A stretch of DNA of 59,364 nucleotides, taken from Roseibium sp. MMSF_3544 (GTDB lineage: Bacteria > Pseudomonadota > Alphaproteobacteria > Rhizobiales > Stappiaceae). Under the pieces are notes generated by a model, which saw only the letters and a program-made list of their open reading frames with translations, was not told the origin of the DNA and did not search any database. The translations under genes were made by a program, and so were the position numbers. Positions 8,306 through 16,945 of this stretch are shown in pieces. How positions within the stretch are numbered: the first letter of the stretch is position 1; each line of letters begins with the position of its first letter. The stretch lies in the NCBI RefSeq assembly GCF_030732845.1, contig NZ_JASHKA010000029.1:1-59364 (forward strand), read 5' to 3'.

Positions 8306-9138
8306 ACGACAGGGACGAAAGGCGCGACTGGGATCTTCAGTTCAAGTTTTCGGATGTCATTGCGGACTTTGCTTTCTGGTCCGACTGGCGGGACAAGGCC
8401 AGCCTGGAGGTTGGCCGGAACGTGCCGTTCGAGCGTGTTCCTTATGGCGATCATGACCGGCAATGGGTGGAAATCGCCGACTGCGGCGGCTCCGGAGGGC
8501 AGCTCGTTCCGGTCTTTCTTCACGGAGGCTATTGGCGGGCACTGACGGCTGAAGGACACCGTTGCTGCATGACGGGGTTGTCGGCGTTTGGGCCCAAATG
8601 CGGCAATGTGGAATACCGTCTGATGCCGGATTTCCGGTTGGCTGACCTTGTGTCGGATGCAACCGCTGCTGTGACGGCGCTTGCCGGGATCTTTCCGGAA
8701 AGTTCGAAGTTATTGCTCGTGGGACACTCCGCCGGCGCGCATCTCGCGGTCAGCGCGGCCCTGAATCCCGGCCTTGCCGGTCGCATTGCCGGCGTTGTCG
8801 CCATGAGCGGCGTTTATGATCTTGCGCCTGTTGCAAGATCCTTCCTGCAGGACGAAATCGGCTTGACCGAAGAAGAAATCAGCACGCACAGCCTGATTGG
8901 AAAGCAGCCAGGCACGCCGCTCATTTGCGTGGTCGGAGGACGCGAAACAGACGAGTTTCAAAGTCAGTCCCGCAAGATGGCCGAGAGTGTCGGAGCAGCG
9001 CATCTGCGTGTGCGCGGTGCACATCACATGAATATCCTGAGCGATCTGAATTCCGCAAAGAGCCCCTTGATCGAAGCCTTGGGTCTCTGGTTAAACAACG
9101 CGGGCCTACCTGAGGAAGTGGATACGATAGCAAAATGA
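8302..9138 (+). CDS. Alpha/beta hydrolase, kynurenine-formamidase/carboxylesterase-like
   Basis: A 278-residue cytosolic hydrolase; the ATG at 8302 makes an ATGA overlap with the previous gene. It has the oxyanion-hole motif HGGYW, the nucleophile elbow GHSAGAH (Ser in the G-x-S-x-G position) and a late histidine in RGAHHMN. These are the hallmarks of the esterase/arylformamidase branch. No tryptophan-degradation gene is nearby, so hydrolysis of an ester, lactone or formamide form of the operon's substrate is more likely than a role in kynurenine metabolism. Confidence 0.75.
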   Translation: MNDRDERRDWDLQFKFSDVIADFAFWSDWRDKASLEVGRNVPFERVPYGDHDRQWVEIADCGGSGGQLVPVFLHGGYWRALTAEGHRCCMTGLSAFGPKCGNVEYRLMPDFRLADLVSDATAAVTALAGIFPESSKLLLVGHSAGAHLAVSAALNPGLAGRIAGVVAMSGVYDLAPVARSFLQDEIGLTEEEISTHSLIGKQPGTPLICVVGGRETDEFQSQSRKMAESVGAAHLRVRGAHHMNILSDLNSAKSPLIEALGLWLNNAGLPEEVDTIAK

Positions 9139-10289
9139 CCAACGCGTTGAACCTGCCAGATACCGGTACGTTTGTTTTCAGGGTCTGGCGTCCGGAGCTT
9201 TCCGGTCCCTCCGTTTGTGCTCTTAGAGACGGTACGCTCCTTGATGTCACCTGCGCCACGGTTCCCACAGTCCGTGATCTTCTTGAACTGGACGACCCTG
9301 TTGGCTGGGTTGCGAATGCGGACGGCGTTGCGGTCGGGTCACTTGACGAGATCGCGGAAAATTCGCGGGAGGATTTCGATCCCGCAAAACCACGTCTGCT
9401 CGCCCCGCTCGATCTGCAGGCCGTCAAGGCCTGCGGCGTCACCTTTGCGTTTTCAATGCTGGAGCGGGTGATTGAGGAAAAGGCGAAGGGAGACCCGAGC
9501 AAGGCCGAAAAGATCCGGGAACGCTGCAATGCGATCCTTGGTGACAGTTTGCGCTCCGTCATTCCCGGCTCGGAAAAAGCCGCAGAGCTGAAAACGGCGC
9601 TGATCGCAGAAGATGTCTGGTCGCAGTATCTGGAGGTCGGAATCGGCCCGGACGCTGAAGTTTTCACGAAGTCGCAGCCGATGTCCGCAGTCGGGTTCGG
9701 AGCGGCCGTCGGTCTGCATCCGGTATCTAACTGGAACAATCCCGAGCCGGAGGTCGTTCTTGCCGTCGACAGCGCCGGCAAGGTCAAAGGAGCAACGCTC
9801 GGCAACGACGTCAATCTGCGCGATGTCGAAGGCCGGTCTGCTCTGCTTCTCGGCAAGGCGAAGGACAACAACGCCTCCGCCTCGATCGGCCCGGCAGTGA
9901 GGCTGTTCGATAGCGCATTTACGATCGATGACGTGCGAAAACTGGAACTCGACCTGAAAGTGACCGGCACCGATGGGTTTGAGCTCTCCGGGCATTCGAC
10001 AATGACGCAAATCAGCCGGGATCCGCTGGACCTCGTCGGGCAGGCGCGTGGCAGGCACCACCAGTATCCGGACGGTTTCTTCCTGTATCTCGGCACTTTG
10101 TTCGCACCGACAAAAGATCGCGATGCTCCTGGAGAAGGCTTCACCCATAAGCTTGGCGACGTTGTCGAAATATCCTGTGCGCAGCTCGGGACACTCAAAA
10201 ACACGGTCCGGCTCTCTACCGAATGCCCGGAATGGACTTTCGGAACCGGCGCACTCATGCGAAACCTGTCGAAACGCAATCTTATCTAA
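9135..10289 (+). CDS. Fumarylacetoacetate hydrolase family protein, probable 2-keto-3-deoxy sugar-acid dehydratase
   Basis: A 384-residue FAH-fold enzyme whose start overlaps the previous stop by four bases. The C-terminal part has the metal-site style of the family (WNNPEPEVVLAVDS, GNDVNLRDVEGRSALLLGKAKD). It is followed by an alpha-ketoglutaric-semialdehyde-type dehydrogenase. That order is known from pathways where 2-keto-3-deoxy-pentonate is dehydrated to 2,5-dioxopentanoate and then oxidised. The dehydratase role is inferred from the pairing; other FAH-family reactions such as hydrolysis of acylpyruvates are possible. Confidence 0.7.
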   Translation: MTNALNLPDTGTFVFRVWRPELSGPSVCALRDGTLLDVTCATVPTVRDLLELDDPVGWVANADGVAVGSLDEIAENSREDFDPAKPRLLAPLDLQAVKACGVTFAFSMLERVIEEKAKGDPSKAEKIRERCNAILGDSLRSVIPGSEKAAELKTALIAEDVWSQYLEVGIGPDAEVFTKSQPMSAVGFGAAVGLHPVSNWNNPEPEVVLAVDSAGKVKGATLGNDVNLRDVEGRSALLLGKAKDNNASASIGPAVRLFDSAFTIDDVRKLELDLKVTGTDGFELSGHSTMTQISRDPLDLVGQARGRHHQYPDGFFLYLGTLFAPTKDRDAPGEGFTHKLGDVVEISCAQLGTLKNTVRLSTECPEWTFGTGALMRNLSKRNLI

Positions 10290-10307
10290 TCTTGAAGGAC
10301 ATACGGG

Positions 10308-11816
10308 ATGCTAACGGGCAAAAGCCTCGTCAACGGAGAATGGATTTCCGGCAACACGACGTTCGAGTCGCAACCAGCCGAAGGGTCACCACACTCCTTT
10401 TCTGAAATGATGGCAGCTGATGTGGATCGGGCCTGCCGCGCGTCAGATGATGCGTTTGAAGCCTTCAGCACCACGAGCGATGAAGAGCGCGCAGCGCTGC
10501 TCAACAAAATCGCCGATGAGATTGAAGCGCGGGGCGATGAGCTGACCGAAGTCGGATGCCAGGAAACCGCACTTCCGGCCATGCGCCTCAATGGTGAGCG
10601 CGGTCGGACAACGGGGCAACTCCGCCTCTTCGCCGAAACGATCCTGAAAGGGGATTATCTCGACCGTCGTCATGATGAAGCCTTGCCGGACCGTCAGCCC
10701 CTGCCGCGGCCGGAGCTTTACCTGGTGCAGCGTCCGATCGGTCCGGTCGCCGTGTTCGGCGCTTCCAACTTCCCGCTTGCCTTTTCAACGGCCGGCGGTG
10801 ATACCGCATCCGCGCTCGCCGCCGGATGTCCGGTCGTCGTCAAGGGGCATCCTGCCCATCCCGGAACCGGTGAGATTGTCGCCCAGGCGATCGACGCTGC
10901 GGTCAAGGCGCTAGGACTTCCTGCGGGGACATTCGGGTTTCTGCAGGGCACGACACTCGAATTGGGACAGTCGCTGGTTCAGCACCCGCTGATCAAGGCC
11001 GTTGGATTTACCGGGTCGCTGCGCGGGGGACGGGCGCTCTTCGACTTGTGCGCCTCACGGCCGGAACCGATCCCCTTCTTCGGCGAACTCGGCAGCGTCA
11101 ATCCGGTCTTTCTGTTGCCGGCCGCAATGGAACAGCGTGCCGAGGCCATCGGCGAAGGCTGGGCCGGATCGCTGACCATGGGTGTCGGCCAGTTCTGCAC
11201 CAATCCGGGCGTCGTCATCGTCCATGCCGGGGAACAGGCGGACACTTTTGCCGGCAGTGCCGTCAAGGCGCTTCAGTCCGTGGGTGCGCAAACCATGCTG
11301 ACTGACGGGATCGCAAATGCCTGCCGCGCCGGACAGGGCCGTATTGGCGCCGTTGAGGGTGTCGAGACGCTGTTGAGTTCGGTCAGCGACAACCGCGGCG
11401 CAACGCCTGCCGTTTATCGGGCCAATGCGCAGACATTCGTCGGCAACCGCGATTTGCAGGAAGAGGTTTTCGGCCCTGCTGGCGTCATCGTAACCGTCTC
11501 CGACGATGCGGAAATGCGGTCGGTCGCGCGCAGTTTCGAGGGACAGTTGACCGCGACGCTTCAAATGGAAGAAAGCGACGCAGCGCTCGCGAAGTCGCTC
11601 ATGCCGATCCTCGAGCGCCGCGCGGGCCGAATTCTCGCCAACGGGTTCCCGACCGGTGTCGAGGTTGCCGACGCCATGGTTCATGGCGGCCCATATCCGG
11701 CCTCCACAAACTTCGGGGCTACGTCGGTCGGCACCATGGCCATCCGGCGCTGGCTGCGCCCGGTCAGCTACCAGAACCTGCCCGCAGACCTTCTGCCGGA
11801 CAGCCTCAAGGCCTGA
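10308..11816 (+). CDS. Aldehyde dehydrogenase, probable 2,5-dioxopentanoate (alpha-ketoglutaric semialdehyde) dehydrogenase
   Basis: A 502-residue NAD(P)-dependent aldehyde dehydrogenase. It shows the cofactor/active-site landmarks PIGPVAVFGASNFPLAFS, VVKGHPAHPGTGE, GFTGSLRGGRALF, the general-base glutamate in FFGELGSVNP and the catalytic cysteine in GQFCTNPG. These features, and FGFLQGT, resemble the NADP-dependent KGSADH subgroup. Together with the FAH-family gene it would finish a non-phosphorylative sugar-acid route by making 2-oxoglutarate. It is the last gene of the forward operon and ends just before a strong terminator. Confidence 0.8.
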   Translation: MLTGKSLVNGEWISGNTTFESQPAEGSPHSFSEMMAADVDRACRASDDAFEAFSTTSDEERAALLNKIADEIEARGDELTEVGCQETALPAMRLNGERGRTTGQLRLFAETILKGDYLDRRHDEALPDRQPLPRPELYLVQRPIGPVAVFGASNFPLAFSTAGGDTASALAAGCPVVVKGHPAHPGTGEIVAQAIDAAVKALGLPAGTFGFLQGTTLELGQSLVQHPLIKAVGFTGSLRGGRALFDLCASRPEPIPFFGELGSVNPVFLLPAAMEQRAEAIGEGWAGSLTMGVGQFCTNPGVVIVHAGEQADTFAGSAVKALQSVGAQTMLTDGIANACRAGQGRIGAVEGVETLLSSVSDNRGATPAVYRANAQTFVGNRDLQEEVFGPAGVIVTVSDDAEMRSVARSFEGQLTATLQMEESDAALAKSLMPILERRAGRILANGFPTGVEVADAMVHGGPYPASTNFGATSVGTMAIRRWLRPVSYQNLPADLLPDSLKA

Positions 11817-11822
11817 GTTGTC

Positions 11823-11856
11823 GCGCCACCGCTTTATTTGAAGCGGTGGCGCTTTA
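11823..11856. terminator. Bidirectional terminator between converging operons
   Basis: GCGCCACCGCTT (11823-11834) pairs with AAGCGGTGGCGC (11841-11852) over twelve bases with a six-base loop, followed by TTTAT. It lies between the convergent aldehyde dehydrogenase and SDR genes and can serve both. Confidence 0.8.
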
Positions 11857-11861
11857 TCAGA

Positions 11862-12629
11862 CTAGCCGCGCCCGACAAATGGCATCTTCGTTGCCATCAC
11901 CGTCAGGGTCAGAACGTTGGCATCTAGCGGCAGACCGGCCATGTAGACGACCGCTTCGGCGACATGCGCCGGATTGATCGTCGGCTCGGGGGCCAGTTCA
12001 CCGTTTGCCTGGGGAACACCGGCGCTCATTTTGGCAGTCATGTCACTTGCCGCGTTGCCGATATCGATCTGGCCGCAGGCAATGTCGAACGGCCGTCCGT
12101 CAAGTGCGGTCGATTTGGTCAGGCCTGTGATCGCGTGCTTGGTTGCCGTATAGGGGGCCGAGTTCGGCCTCGGCGTTGACGCTGAAATCGAGCCGTTGTT
12201 GATGATCCGCCCGCCATTCGGGCTCTGTGCTTTCATCAGGCGAACAGCTTGTTGCGTGCAGAAAAAGGCGCCTGAAAGATTGGTCGCAACAACCCGGTTC
12301 CATTCCTCCGGACTGATGTCTTCCATCGGAACCGGGGAATTGCCGATGCCGGCATTGTTTACCAGGAGATCGAGGCGGCCGAAGTCCTGCTGCAACTGAG
12401 AAAAAAGGGATTGCACCGAGCTGGCGTCCCCGACATCGCAGGTCAGGAAGTCGACCTTGTTTCCGGTTTCCGAGGCGAGGTCATTGGCTGTCGCGGCCAG
12501 AACGTCTTCACGCCGCCCGGTGATGAGGACATGCCAGCCGGCGGCGCTGAGGCCTTTGGCAATCGCCTTGCCGACGCCGGAGCCGCCACCGGTTACAAGC
12601 GCGATGCCTCGGTTAGTTGTTTCACTCAT
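11862..12629 (-). CDS. Short-chain dehydrogenase/reductase (SDR)
   Basis: A classical 255-residue SDR. TGGGSGVGKAIA is the nucleotide-binding glycine motif near residue 13, NNAGIG the structural motif, and SISAST...YTATKHA supplies the catalytic Ser-Tyr-Lys. Its ATG overlaps the stop of the upstream DenD-like gene by four bases, so the two are made together. A sugar or polyol dehydrogenase acting on the same substrate family as the forward operon is the likely role. Confidence 0.8.
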   Translation of the reverse strand: MSETTNRGIALVTGGGSGVGKAIAKGLSAAGWHVLITGRREDVLAATANDLASETGNKVDFLTCDVGDASSVQSLFSQLQQDFGRLDLLVNNAGIGNSPVPMEDISPEEWNRVVATNLSGAFFCTQQAVRLMKAQSPNGGRIINNGSISASTPRPNSAPYTATKHAITGLTKSTALDGRPFDIACGQIDIGNAASDMTAKMSAGVPQANGELAPEPTINPAHVAEAVVYMAGLPLDANVLTLTVMATKMPFVGRG

Positions 12630-13612
12630 GCGGATGCCCCTTCCAATTCGTCTTCGATGTGAATTCTGATGATGTCCTCGAAGCTCCTTTCAGCCTCGAA
12701 TCCCAGCTCGCTTGCTCGTCTTGCGTCAAAGTCTCTTGGCCAACCCGCCACGATCTTACGAATGTCCGGATCGGGTTCCCGCCGGATCAGCGCGACGGTC
12801 TTTTCTCCGGCGATCCTGCGCAGAGCCTCGATCTGTTCGGCGACCAGCGCTGACAATCCAGGCATGGTCAGCGCGCGGCGTGCCCCCAGGACTGATGTGT
12901 CCATGCGGGCCGCATGGGCGAAAAAACCGACCGTTGCGCGAGGGCTGGCGAACCAGTGACGCACATTATCTTCGACGGGCAGTATTGCTTCTTCGCCGTT
13001 CAGCGGCTCGCGCATGATGTTGGAGAAGAAGCCTGAAGCTGCCTTGTTGGGCCTGCCGGGCCGGATACAAACTGTCGGCAGGCGCAGACCGATGCCGTCG
13101 AAGATGCCTTTCCGGGTGTAGTCGGACAGCAGCAGTTCACAGATTGCTTTCTGGGTGCCGTAGCTCGTCAGGGGTGTCGTGAAAAACTCATCGCCAATCT
13201 TCTCGGGAAACGGTCGACCGAAAACGGCAATCGACGAAGCAAAGATCAGGCGTGGACAGTAGGGCTCCCGGATCCCCTCTCGCCTGATTGCGTCGAACAG
13301 CGAGCGGCCACCGTCGAGATTAATCGCGTAACCTTTGTCGAAATCTGTCTCCGCTTCGCCGGACACGATTGCAGCGAGATGAAACACCAGGTCCGGTCTG
13401 CCAGATATTATCCGGTCCGCTTCACCCTCTGCCGCGAGATCAAGTGTCAGGGCTGTCGCCATGTTCTGAAGAGAAGGCGGCACTGGCGGCTCGACAACAT
13501 CGACAAGCGTGAGCTTTTCGACCTCTGTTCCGAAGAGCGCGGGCTCTGCTGCAAGCCTTGCAACAAGCTTCCGGCCGACCATTCCGCCCGCTCCGGTGAC
13601 AAGCACATGCAT
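12626..13612 (-). CDS. denD: NAD-dependent epimerase/dehydratase family protein, D-erythronate dehydrogenase-like (DenD)
   Basis: A 328-residue extended SDR with VTGAGGMVGRKL at the N terminus, the catalytic YGTQK with the preceding serine in IFASSIAVFG, and FHLAAIVSGEAETDFDKGY, which resembles the DenD/UxuD group that oxidises tetronates and related sugar acids at C2 or C3. The ATG at 13612 is preferred over an in-frame ATG 24 codons upstream because GGGAGAG lies eight bases before it and the protein then starts with the Rossmann strand. Substrate is inferred. Confidence 0.7.
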   Translation of the reverse strand: MHVLVTGAGGMVGRKLVARLAAEPALFGTEVEKLTLVDVVEPPVPPSLQNMATALTLDLAAEGEADRIISGRPDLVFHLAAIVSGEAETDFDKGYAINLDGGRSLFDAIRREGIREPYCPRLIFASSIAVFGRPFPEKIGDEFFTTPLTSYGTQKAICELLLSDYTRKGIFDGIGLRLPTVCIRPGRPNKAASGFFSNIMREPLNGEEAILPVEDNVRHWFASPRATVGFFAHAARMDTSVLGARRALTMPGLSALVAEQIEALRRIAGEKTVALIRREPDPDIRKIVAGWPRDFDARRASELGFEAERSFEDIIRIHIEDELEGASA

Positions 13613-13854
13613 GAGTTTCGCTCTCCCAGGGCGCTGCAACTTCACAAACACTCGCGGCATTTTTCGCCGGTTCCACAACGGCAATTTGCCGATTGCTGGA
13701 AACTTAGCAAGGGGGGCGGAGCATTCGCAAATCCGGTAAGGTCAAGATTCTTCTTTGAAACGTTCGACGACGCTGACGTAAGCATCCGAACGCAACTTCC
13801 AATGCAATTAAAGCGAGTGTATTGGCAAATTTCAGAGAACTTTCCTTACAGATG

Positions 13855-13884
13855 TTGACGCAAGGGAATTCTTCTACTTACTAT
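13855..13884 (+). promoter_or_regulatory. Candidate promoter of the eCIS operon
   Basis: The ~390 bases between the DenD-like gene and the first eCIS gene hold no gene and are richer in A+T than the surroundings. They contain TTGACG (13855-13860) and TACTAT (13879-13884) 18 bases apart, a good sigma-70 match and the only convincing pair found upstream of 14003. No later intergenic gap inside the 25 kb operon exceeds about 70 bases. Confidence 0.5.
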
Positions 13885-13921
13885 GATTGGCAGCAACTTT
13901 TCAATTCTTATGCATTGTTAG

Positions 13922-13968
13922 TCGCCGAGATTCGGCGAACGGGTAAGCTTTGTCTTTTCAGAAGCTTA
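13922..13968 (+). promoter_or_regulatory. Two stem-loops in the eCIS leader, possible attenuator
   Basis: Between the candidate promoter and the first start codon there are TCGCCGA-GAT-TCGGCGA (13922-13938) and TAAGCTT-(11 bases)-AAGCTTA (13944-13968). The second is followed by the T-rich TCTTTGTTTTGT, giving it the look of a weak intrinsic terminator inside the leader. Read-through control of the operon is possible but not shown. Confidence 0.35.
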
Positions 13969-14002
13969 TCTTTGTTTTGTAAAATTAGATTGGTGTCCAG
14001 TC

Positions 14003-14557
14003 ATGATCAATGAGGCACTCGAATTTGTCCGGCGGGAAGTGCGTGATCATCTCAATGTGAGTGATACGGAGGCACAACTTGAGAGTGCCAGGGTGCTCAC
14101 GGAGGAAGGCTCCGAAGGGCTGACAATCACCCTGATCAATGTCGAAGAAGAGGCCGCACTTCGCAACACACCGAACATGTTTGTGGTCGATGGGCAGCCC
14201 GTCCAGCGGCAACCATCGGTCTACATGAACCTCTATTTGCTGTTCGCTTTTGATTTTCAGAACTACGGCACAAGCCTGTTCAACCTTTCGCAAACGATTG
14301 CCCTGTTCCAGGACCAGCGCATTTTCACACCGGCGGACAGCCGGGCCGACAATCCGTTCCCCGAGCGCGCTGTCCAGCTGGCGTTCGATCACCACAACAT
14401 GAGCTTCGAGGCGCTCAACAATCTCTGGTCCATCATGGGCGGCATGATTTTTCCCTGCGTGATCTACAAGGTCAGGCTGGTCGAGATCCGCCGCGAGGTT
14501 GAAGACGAGACACTGCGCGAAATCGAAACCATCGAAATGAATATGAGCGGCACATGA
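14003..14557 (+). CDS. eCIS tail terminator/cap protein (DUF4255, Afp16/Pvc16-like)
   Basis: A 184-residue protein of the DUF4255 type: N-terminal INEALEFVRREVRDHLN, the middle VYMNLYLLFAFDFQNYGTSLFNLSQTIALFQ and the C-terminal YKVRLVEIRREVEDE. In known eCIS particles this protein caps the tube and sheath at the end away from the baseplate and stops their growth. Here it is the first gene of the operon, as in many non-Afp eCIS loci. No good Shine-Dalgarno sequence precedes the ATG. The next gene overlaps by four bases (ATGA). Confidence 0.85.
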   Translation: MINEALEFVRREVRDHLNVSDTEAQLESARVLTEEGSEGLTITLINVEEEAALRNTPNMFVVDGQPVQRQPSVYMNLYLLFAFDFQNYGTSLFNLSQTIALFQDQRIFTPADSRADNPFPERAVQLAFDHHNMSFEALNNLWSIMGGMIFPCVIYKVRLVEIRREVEDETLREIETIEMNMSGT

Positions 14558-15303
14558 GCTTCGTACGCCAATATCGCCGCTTTCTGCAGGTCAGTTTTGA
14601 AGACGATGGCGGGCAGCCCGTCGATGCATTTGATGTGCGCCCAACCGCGTACACGCGCAAGGTTCTGGCCAACCACGCCCTGATCTTCAGATCGGGCGTT
14701 GCGGGGTTCTCAATCTACAGCCGGCGCAATCCGGATGAAGCTGATCCTCTGATCGGCCCGATCAGCTCCCGGACGCGAATGAGTTTCGGTGTGCGCCTGA
14801 CCGATCCCCAGTTCTACAACCGCTTTCATCCGGACCTTTTGCCGGCCGGCCGGCAGATTCTGCTGGATAACCTCGACGCATCCGGAACAATTCAAACATC
14901 AGGTGCGCTCAGCAATGGTGTCACGGTGGAGCAGGACGAACTCGTTCAGACCGGACCCGCAAGCAGCTTTCCAGTCACAATCGATTTGACGGGTGGTGCA
15001 CCCGACCGTCTGCATGCGCGGGACCGCTTCGACAACAGCGAGCTGTTCGAGCTGAGCTTCACCGCGCCTCCCGGTCCGGTCCTGAGACTGAACGCGGACC
15101 TCAGTTCGCTGGAGCATCCTGCCGTGCGCATGACAACACCCGTCGCGGGTGCTCTTGATCAGCTTGTCTACGCAGATGACGAAATCAGCAACGGTGGTGC
15201 GGAGATGATCCTCGACCTGTGGTGGGAGCAGCGGCAGGACGCCGTTCCCGTTCCGGACGGCGCTCAGTTCACTGCATCCTTTCGACCCAGAGCAAGCCCC
15301 TGA
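14554..15303 (+). CDS. eCIS-associated protein of unknown function
   Basis: A 249-residue soluble protein I do not recognise. It has no signal peptide and no hydrophobic helix. It is rich in beta-type segments: YRRFLQVSFEDD, FSIYSRRNP, ALIFRSGVAGF and a C-terminal FTASFRP. It is translationally coupled to the terminator/cap gene and precedes the sheath gene. That position and the beta-rich look would fit a partner of the terminator or a structural protein of the particle; this is inference from location only. Confidence 0.6.
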   Translation: MSFVRQYRRFLQVSFEDDGGQPVDAFDVRPTAYTRKVLANHALIFRSGVAGFSIYSRRNPDEADPLIGPISSRTRMSFGVRLTDPQFYNRFHPDLLPAGRQILLDNLDASGTIQTSGALSNGVTVEQDELVQTGPASSFPVTIDLTGGAPDRLHARDRFDNSELFELSFTAPPGPVLRLNADLSSLEHPAVRMTTPVAGALDQLVYADDEISNGGAEMILDLWWEQRQDAVPVPDGAQFTASFRPRASP

Positions 15304-15326
15304 AACGAAGCCCCGAAACCAAGACT

Positions 15327-15354
15327 CCGATCCTAAGCCCCCGATCCTAAGCCC
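15327..15354 (+). repeat. Perfect 14-base tandem repeat before the sheath gene
   Basis: CCGATCCTAAGCCC occurs twice in immediate succession in the 67-base gap between the unknown gene and the sheath gene. It looks like a recent slippage duplication and carries no obvious signal. Confidence 0.7.
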
Positions 15355-15370
15355 CTGAGAGGAACCCGCC

Positions 15371-16918
15371 ATGACCAATCTAATGCTCTCGACGCCCGGC
15401 GTGGCCATACAGGAACTGCCGTTCAACACGCCGACGATCGCAGGTGTCGCAACGGCGGTGCCTGCCTTCATCGGCCCGGTTACTGAACCTCTGGCGCCGG
15501 ACGGGGCGACAAATCTGGTCGACGAAACCTGGCGCATTGGCTCACTGCAGGAATTTGAAGACCTCTTTGGGGTGCCGGTTGCCAACGGATTTACAATTCG
15601 CGCTGACAAAACCGTCGATACGAACGGCGCATTGCAAAGTATCGACGTCAGCTACGAGGCGACGCCCACGCGCGTCCCAACCGGGGCACTGCTGCTCTAT
15701 CATGCCATGCAACTCTATTTCGACAATGGCGGCGGGCCTTGCTATGTCCGGCCCATTGATGACAACGGCGGGTTTCAGGCCAACTACGTCAGCGCCATCA
15801 CGGCGCTGGAAGAGACCGACGAAGTCACTCTGATCGTCGTCCTGAACACGATTGGCGCAGACGCTATTAACTACGGGTCGCTGGTCACTGCCGCAATGCA
15901 ATCTTGCAACAGGATGACGGACCGCTTCACGGTTGCGGACGTCTTCGATGCGCGCCCGGGCGGCGTTGTCAACAAAACAACCCCGGGGACTTCCCTGGGC
16001 GAACTTGTAACGGAGCACTTCAGGGACAATGTGACCGCCGTCTCCGAAGACGTCCTGAAATACGGGGCGGCCTACCTGCCGTTCCTCAACACAAACATGC
16101 CTGTCCTGTTCAACCCGGACACGGTCGAGATCACTGCCAACTCTCAACTTATCACCATCGATGCAGAGGGAAATCAGACCGGCCCATCGGCAGACCTCTT
16201 TAGCAACGGTAACCCGAACCTGGCGCTTTCGGACGATTTTTTTCAAGGGCTCATCGACCTGGACGACGCGAACAACAACCTGCCGGGTGAAAAGCCGATT
16301 GTCGAAGCTGTCTTGAACCTGTTGAACAGCACGACACTGATCATGCCGCCATCGCCCGCGATGGCCGGGATCTATGCGCGAGTCGACCGGCAGCGTGGTG
16401 TGCATGTGGCTCCAGCGAATGTCGGGATCATGAATGCGGTCGGCCCCTCCTTTGCGATCACCGACGAAGAGCAGGGTATCCTGAACGTCGACCCGACCGC
16501 CGGCAAGTCCGTCAATGCGATCCGGTTTTTCACCGGCCGGGGCACGCTCGTCTGGGGTGCCCGTACGCTTGCCGGCAACAGCGGCGATTGGAAATTCGTC
16601 AACCGGCGGCGGACGGCGATCTATCTTGAGGAAAGCATAGGTGATGCCCTTGAGGCCTTCGTGTTTCAGCCGAACGTGGCCAAGACCTGGGTGCGTGTGA
16701 AACGCATGATCGAGGGGTTCCTGCTCAACGAATGGCGTGCGGGGACACTGGCGGGACCGACCGCAGCCGATGCATTCGAGGTTTCCATCGGGCTCGGCGC
16801 GACCATGAGCCAGCAGGACATCGTCGACGGCATCATGCGGATCCTTGTGCGCGCGGCGCTGCCCGGCCCGGCGGAAAAGATCATCCTCCAATTCACGCAA
16901 AAAGCCCAGGCTGCCTGA
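15371..16918 (+). CDS. eCIS contractile sheath protein
   Basis: A 515-residue phage-tail-sheath family protein. It begins with the conserved STPGVAIQELPFNTPTIAGV and ends with the sheath C-terminal domain: WGARTLAGNSGDWKFVNRRR, VKRMIEGFLLNEW, LAGPTAADAFEV and ILVRAALPGPAEKIILQF. It would form the outer cylinder that contracts and drives the tube forward. It is the only sheath gene in the operon, whereas Afp and PVC have three, so the whole sheath should be one protein repeated. The ribosome site GAGAGGAA precedes the start. Confidence 0.93.
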   Translation: MTNLMLSTPGVAIQELPFNTPTIAGVATAVPAFIGPVTEPLAPDGATNLVDETWRIGSLQEFEDLFGVPVANGFTIRADKTVDTNGALQSIDVSYEATPTRVPTGALLLYHAMQLYFDNGGGPCYVRPIDDNGGFQANYVSAITALEETDEVTLIVVLNTIGADAINYGSLVTAAMQSCNRMTDRFTVADVFDARPGGVVNKTTPGTSLGELVTEHFRDNVTAVSEDVLKYGAAYLPFLNTNMPVLFNPDTVEITANSQLITIDAEGNQTGPSADLFSNGNPNLALSDDFFQGLIDLDDANNNLPGEKPIVEAVLNLLNSTTLIMPPSPAMAGIYARVDRQRGVHVAPANVGIMNAVGPSFAITDEEQGILNVDPTAGKSVNAIRFFTGRGTLVWGARTLAGNSGDWKFVNRRRTAIYLEESIGDALEAFVFQPNVAKTWVRVKRMIEGFLLNEWRAGTLAGPTAADAFEVSIGLGATMSQQDIVDGIMRILVRAALPGPAEKIILQFTQKAQAA

Positions 16919-16945
16919 GGCGCCGCATCCGAAAGGATTTGAAAA

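Noticed and set aside
8302..9138. Kynurenine formamidase of tryptophan degradation
   Set aside because: The fold fits, but no tryptophan dioxygenase or kynureninase is nearby and the operon is for a sugar-type substrate.
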